A stretch of 64,000 nt of DNA from Lactobacillus panisapium. GTDB lineage: Bacteria; Bacillota; Bacilli; Lactobacillales; Lactobacillaceae. Shown piece by piece: positions 1 through 9,052 of this stretch (its first letter is position 1; every line of letters begins with the position of its first letter). The notes beneath the pieces are model-generated. The model was given only the letters and a program-made list of their open reading frames with translations, was not told where the DNA came from and made no database searches. Where the stretch lies: positions 589,501-653,500 of the forward strand of contig NZ_CP048268.1 in the NCBI RefSeq assembly GCF_019469265.1, read 5' to 3'. Made by a program: the position numbers and the translations under genes.

Positions 1-344
1 TCGATCAATTATTCCCAAGTGATGTGCCGGTGATCTTTGCATGGCACGGTTACAAAGCAATGATGCAATCAATTTGGTTTGGTCGTGGACGTAATAACGT
101 TCATATTCACTGCTATGAAGAAAATGGTGATATTACCACACCATTTGACATGCGTGTTGTTAACGAGCTTGATCGTTTCCACCTAGCAAAAGATGCCATT
201 TTGAGCATTCCTCAGTATGCAGAAAAGAGTTCAGCTTTTGTTGATGAGATGGATCGCTTGCTTAATAAGCATCACCAATACATTCGTGATAATGGTAAAG
301 ATATGCCAGAAGTTACTGAATGGCAATGGACTGGGTTAAAGTAA
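1..344 (+). CDS. xfp: Phosphoketolase, C-terminal part (cut by window edge)
   Basis: The reading frame is open from the first bases and stops at 344, giving the last ~114 residues of xylulose-5-phosphate/fructose-6-phosphate phosphoketolase. This enzyme splits the ketose phosphate with thiamine diphosphate and phosphate into acetyl phosphate and an aldose phosphate in the cytoplasm. The family's C-terminal signature is visible: FAWHGYK near the start, the NNVHIHCYEENGDITTPFDM region, VVNELDRFHLAKDA, and the closing PEVTEW-WTGLK. The enzyme is usually near 800 residues, so most of the gene lies outside the window. A strong hairpin follows the stop. The identity is secure; whether it prefers xylulose-5-P or fructose-6-P cannot be told from this end. 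Confidence 0.95.
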   Translation, partial: DQLFPSDVPVIFAWHGYKAMMQSIWFGRGRNNVHIHCYEENGDITTPFDMRVVNELDRFHLAKDAILSIPQYAEKSSAFVDEMDRLLNKHHQYIRDNGKDMPEVTEWQWTGLK

Positions 345-372
345 ATTGTTAAATTAATTAAAATAAATCGTT

Positions 373-404
373 AAAAAAGACTAACATCGCGTTAGTCTTT
401 TTTT
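373..404. terminator. Bidirectional intrinsic terminator
   Basis: A 13-bp stem (AAAAAAGACTAAC pairing with GTTAGTCTTTTTT) closes on a five-base loop, with an A-run on the left and a T-run on the right. It sits between the convergent phosphoketolase and PTS genes and can end transcripts from both sides. Confidence 0.9.
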
Positions 405-417
405 GGTAAATTGATTT

Positions 418-1773
418 TTATTTTTGTTTTTGTGATTCGAATCCCCAGAAATAAGTTAGGACTGCCGCAGTAATTAAAGCAATTCCTGAACCCAGAATCA
501 TAAAGCCAATTGGTTTATACATCATCATAATAATGGAAAAGATATTATCAATAAGGAAGGACTTAACCATCACATGCAATGAAGCATTAATGGCACCGCC
601 AATCCCACCAGCAATTGCGGTAATAATAATGAGGCGCTTGGAAGGCATAATCAAACCGTATAATATTGGTTCGGTAACTCCTGCAAAAATACCCGTAATC
701 GTAATTGAGCCTGACAGACCCTTTAATTTTGCATCCTTGTTTTTAAATAAGCTATATAAAAATGTTCCTAAAGCTACGCCAATCTGCGCCCAAACAGCAC
801 ACACACCAACTCCGCCAATTACATCACCACCGTACATTTTCAAGTTTTGCAAAGTGATTGGCACTAGTCCCCAGTGTAGACCCAGCACGGTCAGAAATGA
901 ATAAGCCGCTCCTAAAACTAACCCAGCAACTAATCGGCTCTTACTGAAGAGCCACATGATAATCGTAGAAATCCAGTTGCCGACAGTGTTACCAAAGGGA
1001 CCAAAGATTAATACCGTTGCTGGTACCAAAATGATCAGTGAGATCATTGAATTCAAAAATATCTGTAATTGTTGTGGAATGATTTTTTTCAACAGCTGGT
1101 CTAATAGGATATATGCACCAATAATGATAAAAATGGGAAAAACAGTGGTGGAATAATCGATTGGGTCTAGTGGCATTCCAAATAAATTAAGTCCGTGTTT
1201 GCCAATTAAACCGGTAAAACTTGGCTCTAAAAGGGCTGCGCCAAGTGCTCCACCAACGAATGGATCTGCTTTAAACTCTTTGGCCAAGGTTATCCCCACG
1301 AAAATTGGTAGAAAATAAAAAATCGCATTGCCAGCCGCTGATAATACTAAATATGGCGTACTAGTAGTTGAAAGTAAATGCGTACTTGCCAAAACCGTCA
1401 GTAATGCTTTGACCATACCAGCTCCGGCCATGACTGAAAGCAGGGGCATAAATGCACCAGAAATAACCTTGGTTAGAGAAAAAGTTGAATGCTTGGCGGT
1501 TTTTGGTTTAGCGGTGATCCGCTGATTAGCTAATAATTGCTGAATAACATCGTAGTAATCGGCCACTTTGGTACCAATAACGACTTGTTCTTGTCCACCA
1601 CTATTTACCACGCTGATAACGCAGGGCAAAGCCAATAATTTATCTTTTGCTACTTTTTGATTGTCTTTTAACTCGAACCGTAGTCTGGTAACGCAGTGTA
1701 CCAGGCTATTGACATTATCTGGCCCGCCAACATAGTTTAAGATGGCTTGCGCATCATCGCTTATTTTACTCAT
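418..1773 (-). CDS. PTS sugar permease EIIBC (glucose/beta-glucoside superfamily)
   Basis: About 451 residues. This membrane component of the phosphotransferase system imports and phosphorylates a sugar. The N-terminal ~85 residues are an EIIB domain with the phosphocysteine in HCVTRLRF, followed by a long EIIC domain of about ten hydrophobic segments with the conserved GVTEPILYG loop. There is no EIIA domain, so a separate EIIA(Glc)-type protein must supply phosphate. I start at the internal ATG (1773) because CAGGAGAC lies just before it; an upstream in-frame ATG at 1815 has no ribosome binding site. It is transcribed alone and ends at the shared terminator. Trehalose, sucrose and beta-glucosides are all possible substrates; the sequence does not decide. 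Confidence 0.88.
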   Translation of the reverse strand: MSKISDDAQAILNYVGGPDNVNSLVHCVTRLRFELKDNQKVAKDKLLALPCVISVVNSGGQEQVVIGTKVADYYDVIQQLLANQRITAKPKTAKHSTFSLTKVISGAFMPLLSVMAGAGMVKALLTVLASTHLLSTTSTPYLVLSAAGNAIFYFLPIFVGITLAKEFKADPFVGGALGAALLEPSFTGLIGKHGLNLFGMPLDPIDYSTTVFPIFIIIGAYILLDQLLKKIIPQQLQIFLNSMISLIILVPATVLIFGPFGNTVGNWISTIIMWLFSKSRLVAGLVLGAAYSFLTVLGLHWGLVPITLQNLKMYGGDVIGGVGVCAVWAQIGVALGTFLYSLFKNKDAKLKGLSGSITITGIFAGVTEPILYGLIMPSKRLIIITAIAGGIGGAINASLHVMVKSFLIDNIFSIIMMMYKPIGFMILGSGIALITAAVLTYFWGFESQKQK

Positions 1774-1794
1774 ATTGTCTCCTGTATAATTATA

Positions 1795-1821
1795 AATAAG
1801 TTTGATTAAAAACAACTTATT
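1795..1821. promoter_or_regulatory. Inverted repeat upstream of the PTS gene, possible operator
   Basis: AATAAGTT and AACTTATT form 8-bp arms around an 11-bp spacer, 20-50 bp upstream of the PTS start codon. The place fits a repressor site controlling the permease. The sequence is AT-rich, so chance is a real alternative. Confidence 0.35.
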
Positions 1822-2187
1822 TTTATCATATTTTTTTAAAAATTAAGCAACATTATAAGTTAGATAATTACCGATGTCAATGCCGCTAATTAAGAAGTAC
1901 TGATACGAAAAAGCAACAGGAAAAGCATTTTTAGATTAGCTAGGTGTTTTAACTAAAAATTAAATATGCGTTAATAGCAGTGGCTAAAGCCGTTGGAAAA
2001 ACTTAACTGCTTTTTGCTGGGGAAAATTTACTACTAATACTTTTGACTAAATTAGGTGAATGTTTGGTGAGTACTTGTCGGCTTATCTCGACCCGGTTGC
2101 GATCAAATTTATATTGCCATGGGCATTCGAGATATTATAAAATCAATTGATAGTATAAATTGCTAACTAATGAGTAAAGGAAAGAAA
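1822..2187. other. Intergenic region between divergent genes
   Basis: About 370 bases with no convincing gene. It must carry the promoters of the leftward PTS gene and the rightward phosphoesterase. An AT-rich stretch near 2131-2160 contains TATTATAAAA and AGTATAAAT, possible -10 elements for the rightward gene. I see no riboswitch, tRNA or repeat. Confidence 0.5.
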
Positions 2188-3381
2188 ATGACTAAGCAAA
2201 TTAATGTTTTAACTACAACGGATCTTCACGGGTTTATTGCAAATGATAAGCCGCAGCCCGCATTAGCATTGCAGGGCTTAAAAGATAAATATCCCAATAG
2301 CCTGTTAATGGATAGCGGCGATTTTTTTGTTGGCAACCCGTTAACAACTTATTTTTGTGATCAATATGAAGTTTCGCCTTTGGTAAATTATGCCAATCGC
2401 GTGGGCTTTGATGTTATGGTGCCAGGCAACCATGATTTTGACCATGGTATTACCTATTTAAAAAAGCAAGTTAAAAATTTGGCTGCTGCGTATGTTTGTT
2501 GCAATGTCTTTTCCGAGCAAAATGAACTTATTTTTCCACCTTATGCCATTAAAGAGGTAGCAGGAATTAAAATCGGGGTTATTGGCCTTTTAACAAGCAG
2601 AATGTCGATGATTAGCGACTTTGATGTTACTAGTGGGGTAATCGTCAAGGATGCACTACCAGAGTTGCAAAAACAAGTTGCAGCGTTACGGGATAAAGTA
2701 GATCTTGTTTTAGTCGGCTACCACGGCGGAATTGAGCGTGATTTAGCTACTCATAACGAAATAAACTACGCTACGGGAGAAGACGAGACCTTTAAGTTGG
2801 TTTCACAAACGCCTGGAATTGACGGCTTTAGTTGTGGCCACCAGCACCGCGTTAATCAAGGGAAAATTAAGCAGACGTTAGTCGTTCAAGGTGGTTATCA
2901 AGGTAATTATTACGGTCATTTAACTTTTAGCTTTGATGATCAAGATAAGCTTGTGTCTCGTGATGAAGAGATTATCAAAACTAGTACTCTGCGAGCACAA
3001 TCTGGTGATTTTTATCCGGAAGAAGATTATCAAGCTTGGCTGCAAGAAAAGCTGGACCTCAGTCATTTAACGGAATTTCTACAAGAAAAGTTTGCCCGCA
3101 GACATTTAGGAATCTTTATCAATTTGAAGGGACAAAGTAGAAAAGAAGTAATCGATTCTTTTACTATTCCATACGGTGTAAGAATTTACCATTTAACTCA
3201 AAGTGAGTACCAGGCTTTTACTAAGCAGGACTGGGCCATTAAAGTCGAAGATTATCCTGCTGGTGCACGTGACTTTACGGTTTTAACCAATTCATATGAG
3301 ATACCAGAGTACCGGTTAACAGACCAGTTCGTTGACAATATCTTTGATGAATATTCTTACTATTTAAAGCAACACGCATAA
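2188..3381 (+). CDS. 5'-nucleotidase / cyclic-phosphodiesterase-type metallophosphoesterase
   Basis: About 397 residues of the calcineurin-like UshA/YfkN superfamily, which hydrolyses nucleotides or cyclic nucleotides to nucleosides using two metal ions. Metal-binding motifs appear in order: TTDLHG near the N-terminus, DSGDFFVG, PGNHDFDHG, GYHGG and GHQHR. Unlike secreted UshA it has no signal peptide, so it is probably cytoplasmic, and it has only a short C-terminal domain. I prefer the ATG at 2188 because AAAGGAAAG lies at proper spacing; an in-frame ATG at 2170 has no such site. The next gene, ten bases on, is a nucleoside transporter, which supports a nucleotide salvage role. The exact substrate is inferred only. 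Confidence 0.85.
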   Translation: MTKQINVLTTTDLHGFIANDKPQPALALQGLKDKYPNSLLMDSGDFFVGNPLTTYFCDQYEVSPLVNYANRVGFDVMVPGNHDFDHGITYLKKQVKNLAAAYVCCNVFSEQNELIFPPYAIKEVAGIKIGVIGLLTSRMSMISDFDVTSGVIVKDALPELQKQVAALRDKVDLVLVGYHGGIERDLATHNEINYATGEDETFKLVSQTPGIDGFSCGHQHRVNQGKIKQTLVVQGGYQGNYYGHLTFSFDDQDKLVSRDEEIIKTSTLRAQSGDFYPEEDYQAWLQEKLDLSHLTEFLQEKFARRHLGIFINLKGQSRKEVIDSFTIPYGVRIYHLTQSEYQAFTKQDWAIKVEDYPAGARDFTVLTNSYEIPEYRLTDQFVDNIFDEYSYYLKQHA

Positions 3382-3391
3382 GGAGAGCATA

Positions 3392-4564
3392 ATGGGAGTA
3401 ATTGGAATAATTTTAGTGTTGGCACTACTTTATTGGGTTAGTTTTGATCGCAAACAAATTGACTATAAATCAATTTTGTATTTGTTTATTACAGAACTTG
3501 TCTTTTTGTTTTTAATTTTAAAAACAACTATCGGCAATTGGATTATTAACGGACTATCTGGCAGTCTCAATATTATTAGTGCTTCGAGTAGCAAAGGGGT
3601 AAACTTCGTTTTTGGTGATTTGAAAAATCCACAAGCGGCTTCACAGTTCTTTCTTGATGTGCTTTTGCCGTTAATTTTTATTTGTGCTTTGATTGAGTTA
3701 CTGCAATACTTGCGTATTTTGCCTTTTATTATTAAATATGTAGGTAAAGTACTGAAAAAGCTTTTTCACATCGATGAAATTAATGCATTTACAATTTTAA
3801 GTTATCCTTTTGTAAGTAATGGGGTTTTTGTTCCATTTAAAGATCAAATGAAAGACATGGCCCCGAACCAGTTATTTACTTTATCAATTTATACTTTGTC
3901 AAATACAACGGTAACAATGATTGCATCGTACATGCATATTATTAAGTCCGAATTTATCATTGTTGCATTGGTACTTAACTTATTTACTTCAATTATCGTT
4001 GCCAAAATTGTTGCACCATATGATATTTCACAGGTAAATTATGAAATAACAACCAAAAGTACTAATAAGAAATCGCTGATTACGCGCCTGATTGATAGTA
4101 TGAATCTCGGCTTTAAACTGGCAATCAACATTTCAATTTCGATTATTGGTTTTGTATCACTAATTACTTTTGTCAATATTATTTTTAAGTCTGCTTGTGG
4201 TAAAACCTTGACGGCCTTGATTGGTTATGTTTGTGCTCCTGTTGCTTTTCTAATGGGAATAGATCCTCAATCAATGGTTAGTGCAGGTACAGTATTGGCT
4301 ACAAAAGCTTTTACTAATATTTTTGTGGCAATTAACCAGATTAATATGAATACTGTTCCGCTTAAAACCCAGGCAATTGTGAGTGTCTTTTTAATTTCCT
4401 TTGCCAATTTGCCTAACTTGGGAACAACTTTGGGAATTATGCATACGATGGTTGATGAAGAACACGGTGAAGCAATTGCTAGCCATGCATTGCGCTTATT
4501 CCTCGTTGCAACAGCGGTCAGCATCATTAATGGTGCGTTAGCCGGACTGTTTTATTCATTTTAA
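3392..4564 (+). CDS. CNT-family nucleoside transporter (NupC-like)
   Basis: 390 residues, strongly hydrophobic with about nine or ten membrane segments. The layout is that of concentrative nucleoside transporters: an N-terminal segment with the family's DRKxIDYKSI turn, a gate domain (FLDVLLPLIFICALIELLQY), the YVGKVLKKLF segment, then the core. The usual GQTEAPL signature is replaced by YPFVSNGVFVPF, so it is a divergent member and its substrate range may differ. AAGGAG precedes the ATG. It shares an operon with the phosphoesterase upstream, so a nucleotide/nucleoside salvage pair is likely. A YjiH/SpmB-type gate protein is the less likely alternative. Confidence 0.75.
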   Translation: MGVIGIILVLALLYWVSFDRKQIDYKSILYLFITELVFLFLILKTTIGNWIINGLSGSLNIISASSSKGVNFVFGDLKNPQAASQFFLDVLLPLIFICALIELLQYLRILPFIIKYVGKVLKKLFHIDEINAFTILSYPFVSNGVFVPFKDQMKDMAPNQLFTLSIYTLSNTTVTMIASYMHIIKSEFIIVALVLNLFTSIIVAKIVAPYDISQVNYEITTKSTNKKSLITRLIDSMNLGFKLAINISISIIGFVSLITFVNIIFKSACGKTLTALIGYVCAPVAFLMGIDPQSMVSAGTVLATKAFTNIFVAINQINMNTVPLKTQAIVSVFLISFANLPNLGTTLGIMHTMVDEEHGEAIASHALRLFLVATAVSIINGALAGLFYSF

Positions 4565-4613
4565 ATTGCATTGACCTTGTTAAAAATGCCAATTTTATTT
4601 ATAATAAAATCAT

Positions 4614-4697
4614 CATAAGGGAGTAACAGCAATACCTGCGATAAGCCCAACAACCGAAGAGATACTTCTGGACTTATCTTAATTAGTGAGACTTGTG
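4614..4697 (+). promoter_or_regulatory. yybP-ykoY (Mn2+) riboswitch aptamer
   Basis: The leader of the cation ATPase folds like the yybP-ykoY family. The outer helix pairs CATAAG (4614-4619) with CTTGTG (4692-4697). It encloses GGGAGTAA on the 5' side and GTGAGA on the 3' side, the two conserved strands of the metal site. A second hairpin arm has GATAAG/CTTATC flanking CCCAACAACCG and TGG, matching the second conserved loop. This family is known to bind Mn2+ and usually switches on exporters. Recognition is by eye against the remembered consensus. Confidence 0.85.
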
Positions 4698-4726
4698 TGT
4701 GGAGAAGCATATAAGTCTCTTTTTTA
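4688..4726 (+). terminator. Riboswitch expression platform: intrinsic terminator
   Basis: GAGACTTGTGTGT (4688-4700) pairs with GCATATAAGTCTC (4707-4719), including some G-U pairs, and is followed by TTTTTT. Its 5' strand reuses the 3' strand of the riboswitch outer helix, so aptamer folding and termination exclude each other. Metal binding should therefore allow read-through into the ATPase gene. Confidence 0.82.
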
Positions 4727-4743
4727 TTATTTAGGAGGTCAAA

Positions 4744-7413
4744 ATGCCCCAGAGTTTTTATAATCAGTCAGTAGAAAGTGTTGAAAAAGAACTGTCAACA
4801 ACTTGCAAACTGGGTTTGAGCCCAGAACAAGTAAAGCAATTGCAAGAAAAAGACGGTCCAAATAGTTTGGCAAGTAAGAAGAAAACGAGCCTGTTTCAAC
4901 GATTCATCGCCCAGTTTAAGGACTTTATGATTATCGTTTTGATTGTAGCAGCATTACTATCTGGTTTTGTTGCACAAGAATGGACAGACGCAGCAATTAT
5001 TATGATTGTCGTGATTTTGAATGCAGTCTTGGGCGTGTTCCAAGAAGCTCGTTCGGAAGAGGCCATTAATGCCTTAAAGAAAATGGCTACACCTAATGCG
5101 CATGTGCGGCGTAATGGGCAAGTAGTTGAAATCCCAAGTACGCAGCTAGTGCAAGGTGATATTGTCTTACTTGAAGCTGGTGATGTTGTTCCAGCAGATT
5201 TACGCTTAACGGTCACTAAAAGCTTAAAGATTGAAGAGTCGGCTTTAACCGGTGAATCTGTTCCAGTTGATAAAGAAAATGGAATAATTGCTGAAGATAA
5301 GGTGGCCCTTGCTGATCAAGACAACATGGCTTTTGCCAATACCAATGTTACTTATGGCCGTGGAGAAGGAATTGTCACCCAAATTGGGATGAACACCGAA
5401 GTCGGTAAGATTGCCACAATGCTTAACAATACCGATGAAACAGATACGCCATTGAAGCGTAACCTTAATCAATTGGGTAAGACGCTGACAATCATGATTT
5501 TAATCATTTGCGCAGTTGTCTTTGTGGTCGGCTTTTTCACCAAGCAAGGAACCGAACCAACACAAAAATTAGCAATCGATATGTTCTTAGTTGCTGTTTC
5601 ACTTGCGGTTGCGGCCATTCCTGAAGGCTTGCCCGCAATTGTAACCATTATTTTGGCTCTAGGAACCCAAGTAATGGCTAAACACAATTCAATTGTGCGT
5701 AAATTGCCAGCAGTTGAAACACTGGGCGCTACTGATATTATTTGTTCAGATAAAACGGGAACTTTAACTCAAAATAAAATGACAGTTGAGCAAGTTTACT
5801 ATGATAATCAGGATCACAAAGCTGCCCAGCCAATTGCTGCTAATACTCCAGCATTGATGGCAATGGTCTTAGCAAATGATTCTAAATTAGATGATAATGA
5901 TCGTTTGCTCGGTGATCCAACTGAAACAGCCCTTATTCAATATGCGCTAGATCAAAAGATTCCGGTTCACCAAATGTTAACCGATTATCAACGACTGCAG
6001 GAAGTTCCGTTTGATTCAGAGCGGAAGTTAATGAGTACGGTTAATCGAGACGGTGCGCAATACTTTGTTGCTGTAAAGGGTGCTCCTGATCAATTGCTCA
6101 AACGGGTAACCAAAATTGAGCAGAACGGTCAGATCACTGCAATTTCAGCGCAGCAGAAAGAAGCAATTTTAGAAGCTAACCAGAAAATGGCCAAAAATGC
6201 TTTGCGTGTCTTAGGATTAGCCTATAAAAATATTGACCAGTTATATGATGAGCCAACAACTGATAATGTTGAACAGGATCTAGTTTTTGCTGGCTTAGTT
6301 GGAATGATTGACCCTGAACGTCCGGAAGCAAAGAAGGCAATCGTTGAAGCTCACGAAGCTGGAATCAGAACGGTAATGATTACCGGTGACTTCCAAGTTA
6401 CTGCGCAAGCAATTGCTGAGCGTTTAGGAATCTTGAAGCCAGGCCAAGATGAACGAGTTGTGACAGGTGCACAACTTGATGAAATCAGTGATGACTACTT
6501 GCAAGAACATGTTCCAGACTACAGTGTTTATGCCCGTGTATCACCTGAGCATAAGGTTCGCATTGTTAAAGCTTGGCAAGCTCGCGGCAAAATCGTGGCT
6601 ATGACTGGCGATGGTGTTAATGATGCGCCGAGTTTAAAACAGGCTGATATTGGTATTGGCATGGGAATTACTGGAACTGAAGTTTCAAAAGGTGCTAGTG
6701 ACATGATTTTGGCTGACGATAATTTTGCCACAATCGTTGAAGCCGTTAAGCAAGGTCGTAAAGTTTTCAGCAATATTCAAAAAGCAATTCTATACCTAAT
6801 GAGCTGTAATGTTGGTGAAGTCTTGACCGTCTTCATGATGACAATGCTTGGTTGGGATATTCTGGCACCCGTACAGCTGCTTTGGATTAACTTAGTTACC
6901 GATACATTACCAGCGATTGCTCTTGGCCTTGAGCCAGTCGAACAAGGCATAATGAAACGGGCACCGCGTGGACGAAAGTCCAACTTCTTTAGTGGCGGCG
7001 TTTCTAGTTCGATTGTTTACCAAGGAATTCTGGAAGGACTGCTAGTTTTGACAACTTACCAGTTAGGGTTAAACTTTGGTCCGCATATGGATAATGCCAA
7101 TTTGCAGCATGCAGATGCGTTAACAATGGCATTTTTGACCCTGGGACTAATTCAACTGTTCCATGCCTTTAATTCGAAATATATTCACCAGTCAATCTTT
7201 TCTAAACATACTTTTAGTAATAAGTGGTTTAACTGGGCAATTGTTATTTCGGCGGTGGTAATGGCTGCTGTTGAATTGCCATTTATGACGAAATTCTTTG
7301 ATGTTACGGAATTAAATGGTTTACAATGGCTCATTGTTCTTGCAGCTGGTATTTGCATGATTATCATTGTTGAAATTGTTAAATTCTGCCAGCGCCAAGC
7401 AGGGCAAAAGTAA
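4744..7413 (+). CDS. P-type cation-transporting ATPase (P2-type; probable Mn2+/Ca2+ exporter)
   Basis: 889 residues, normal for the family. It uses ATP to pump cations across the cell membrane. The N-terminal cation-ATPase domain is followed by the actuator loop with LTGES, the M4 motif IPEGLP, the phosphorylation site DKTGTLT, KGAPDQ in the nucleotide domain, MITGD, and the hinge TGDGVNDAPSLKQADIG. Membrane helices M5-M10 follow, with NVGE in M5 and WINLVTDTLPA in M6, the SERCA-like ion site. AGGAGG precedes the ATG. The Mn2+-type riboswitch in the leader argues for manganese efflux, perhaps also calcium. Family certain; ion inferred from the leader. Confidence 0.93.
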   Translation: MPQSFYNQSVESVEKELSTTCKLGLSPEQVKQLQEKDGPNSLASKKKTSLFQRFIAQFKDFMIIVLIVAALLSGFVAQEWTDAAIIMIVVILNAVLGVFQEARSEEAINALKKMATPNAHVRRNGQVVEIPSTQLVQGDIVLLEAGDVVPADLRLTVTKSLKIEESALTGESVPVDKENGIIAEDKVALADQDNMAFANTNVTYGRGEGIVTQIGMNTEVGKIATMLNNTDETDTPLKRNLNQLGKTLTIMILIICAVVFVVGFFTKQGTEPTQKLAIDMFLVAVSLAVAAIPEGLPAIVTIILALGTQVMAKHNSIVRKLPAVETLGATDIICSDKTGTLTQNKMTVEQVYYDNQDHKAAQPIAANTPALMAMVLANDSKLDDNDRLLGDPTETALIQYALDQKIPVHQMLTDYQRLQEVPFDSERKLMSTVNRDGAQYFVAVKGAPDQLLKRVTKIEQNGQITAISAQQKEAILEANQKMAKNALRVLGLAYKNIDQLYDEPTTDNVEQDLVFAGLVGMIDPERPEAKKAIVEAHEAGIRTVMITGDFQVTAQAIAERLGILKPGQDERVVTGAQLDEISDDYLQEHVPDYSVYARVSPEHKVRIVKAWQARGKIVAMTGDGVNDAPSLKQADIGIGMGITGTEVSKGASDMILADDNFATIVEAVKQGRKVFSNIQKAILYLMSCNVGEVLTVFMMTMLGWDILAPVQLLWINLVTDTLPAIALGLEPVEQGIMKRAPRGRKSNFFSGGVSSSIVYQGILEGLLVLTTYQLGLNFGPHMDNANLQHADALTMAFLTLGLIQLFHAFNSKYIHQSIFSKHTFSNKWFNWAIVISAVVMAAVELPFMTKFFDVTELNGLQWLIVLAAGICMIIIVEIVKFCQRQAGQK

Positions 7414-7430
7414 TTTTCAACGTTTAAAAT

Positions 7431-7518
7431 AAAAAAGCTGATCAATCTGTTTTGATTTGTGTTTCCGCAATTTTATTGAAAAAATGGCGGTCACTTCAAG
7501 TAGACGATCAGCTTTTTT
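7431..7518. terminator. Long-looped bidirectional terminator
   Basis: AAAAAAGCTGATC (7431-7443) pairs perfectly with GATCAGCTTTTTT (7506-7518) across a 62-base loop. It separates the convergent ATPase and msrC genes. The loop contains a smaller CCGC/GCGG stem, so the structure is probably branched. Confidence 0.8.
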
Positions 7519-7535
7519 ATTGCTTTTAATAGTTG

Positions 7536-7985
7536 TTAATTGATGATACAAGCGCCTATTTGGGCTAAATAAGTGGCATCGGTTTTGTCGAAACGATTGA
7601 ACTTTTTACTATCAAGGTCTAAAACCGCAATTAGCTTTTGGTCCTGCATAATTGGCAAGACAATTTCTGAATTGGTGGCTGAATCACAGGCAATATGTCC
7701 TGAAAATTGATGCACATCAGGAACTATTTGAATTTCATGGCTAGCAGCCGCTGTTCCGCAAACACCTTTACCCAGCGCAATATGCATACAGGCAATTGGT
7801 CCCTGAAATGGTCCTAACAACAATTCGTCATTTTGGTAACGGTAAAAACCGGCATAACTGACATCAGGTAAATTATTGTAGAGCAGTGCACTAAGATTAC
7901 TCATATTGGCAATTAGGTCGTGTTCGTCTTTAAGCAGACTCTGAGCCTGCTTAAGTAACATCTGATAATTATTTGCTTTATCCAT
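7536..7985 (-). CDS. msrC: Free methionine-(R)-sulfoxide reductase (GAF domain, fRMsr)
   Basis: 149 residues forming one GAF domain. The enzyme reduces free methionine-R-sulfoxide in the cytosol with thioredoxin-type electrons. The family fingerprint is complete: LGPFQG, then ACMHI, GKGVCGTAA and GHIACDSATNSEIV, which hold the three redox cysteines. The length equals that of characterised members. GAAAGGAG lies before the ATG. Transcribed alone toward the shared terminator, so it is likely a stand-alone oxidative-damage repair gene. Confidence 0.93.
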   Translation of the reverse strand: MDKANNYQMLLKQAQSLLKDEHDLIANMSNLSALLYNNLPDVSYAGFYRYQNDELLLGPFQGPIACMHIALGKGVCGTAAASHEIQIVPDVHQFSGHIACDSATNSEIVLPIMQDQKLIAVLDLDSKKFNRFDKTDATYLAQIGACIIN

Positions 7986-8303
7986 CTTTTTTCTCCTTTC
8001 ATGCTAGTTTAAACTAACGCTTTTAGTTTTGAAAGTGCTAACAGAGTTTTTACATTTTTACCGGAAGTGTATAATATTGAGCAAGTCGTTTTTGATTAGC
8101 AAAAAGAATTAAGCATAAAAGCAAGCGATTATTGTCAATATAAACTATATATTCTCTTTAAGTTTAGTAAGATTTATATTACAGTTTTGTATAAATTTTC
8201 ATTAAAAATAGTGCTTAACTTTTAAAAATCTTAACGGCTATAGTAAAATAGAGTCAATGACTTATATATTTTTATTGCAATGACTATGAAAGGGGCGATG
8301 ACA

Positions 8304-9041
8304 ATGTCGATGATAGAGTTCCATGACGTGCAAAAATATTATGGCCATTTTCATGCACTGCACGACATTAATTTAGAGATTGATGAAGGAGAAACGGTGG
8401 TTCTAATTGGGCCTTCTGGCTCAGGTAAGAGTACTTTAGTTCGAACCGTAAACGGCCTAGAATCAATTCAAGAAGGTAAATTGATCGTAAACGGACACGA
8501 TTTATCTGATCCCAAGACTAACTTAAATATTTTACGTAGAGATGTTGGCATGGTTTTCCAGCATTTTAACTTATACAAAAATAAAGATGTTCTTGAAAAT
8601 ATTATGTTAGCTCCACGGATTGTCAGTCACATTCCAGAAGAAGAGAACAAAAAACAAGCAATGGAATTGCTTGAAATGGTCGGTCTGGAAAAGTGGGCAC
8701 ACAATATGCCATCACAAATTTCTGGTGGTCAAAAGCAACGTGTTGCAATTGCGCGAACACTAGCAATGAAGCCTAAACTTATTTTATATGATGAACCAAC
8801 AAGTGCACTTGATCCTGAAATGATCGATGACGTTCTACAAGTTATTAAAAAGGTAACTAATGAGAGCGGAATGACTTCCCTAATCGTTACTCATGAGATG
8901 GGTTTTGCTAAAGAAGTTGCTAACCGGGTTATCTTTATGGATAAAGGTCAAATTGTTGAAGACGATGATACTACAAGCTTTTTCAAACAACCTAAGACGG
9001 TTCGAGCACAACAATTTTTGAGTAAAATTATCTCTCACTAA
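8304..9041 (+). CDS. glnQ: Polar amino acid (glutamine-type) ABC transporter ATP-binding protein
   Basis: About 245 residues. This is the cytoplasmic ATPase that powers the importer encoded by the next three genes. It shows Walker A GPSGSGKST, the Q-loop FQHFNLY, the signature SGGQKQRVAIART, Walker B LILYDEPTSALD and the switch histidine VTHEMG, all in the order typical of GlnQ. I choose the ATG at 8304 because AAAGGGG sits 8-9 bases upstream; earlier in-frame ATGs overlap that site. First gene of a four-gene operon. Glutamine or glutamate is the usual substrate of this class in lactobacilli; this is inferred. Confidence 0.93.
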   Translation: MSMIEFHDVQKYYGHFHALHDINLEIDEGETVVLIGPSGSGKSTLVRTVNGLESIQEGKLIVNGHDLSDPKTNLNILRRDVGMVFQHFNLYKNKDVLENIMLAPRIVSHIPEEENKKQAMELLEMVGLEKWAHNMPSQISGGQKQRVAIARTLAMKPKLILYDEPTSALDPEMIDDVLQVIKKVTNESGMTSLIVTHEMGFAKEVANRVIFMDKGQIVEDDDTTSFFKQPKTVRAQQFLSKIISH

Positions 9042-9052
9042 GGAGGCCAATT

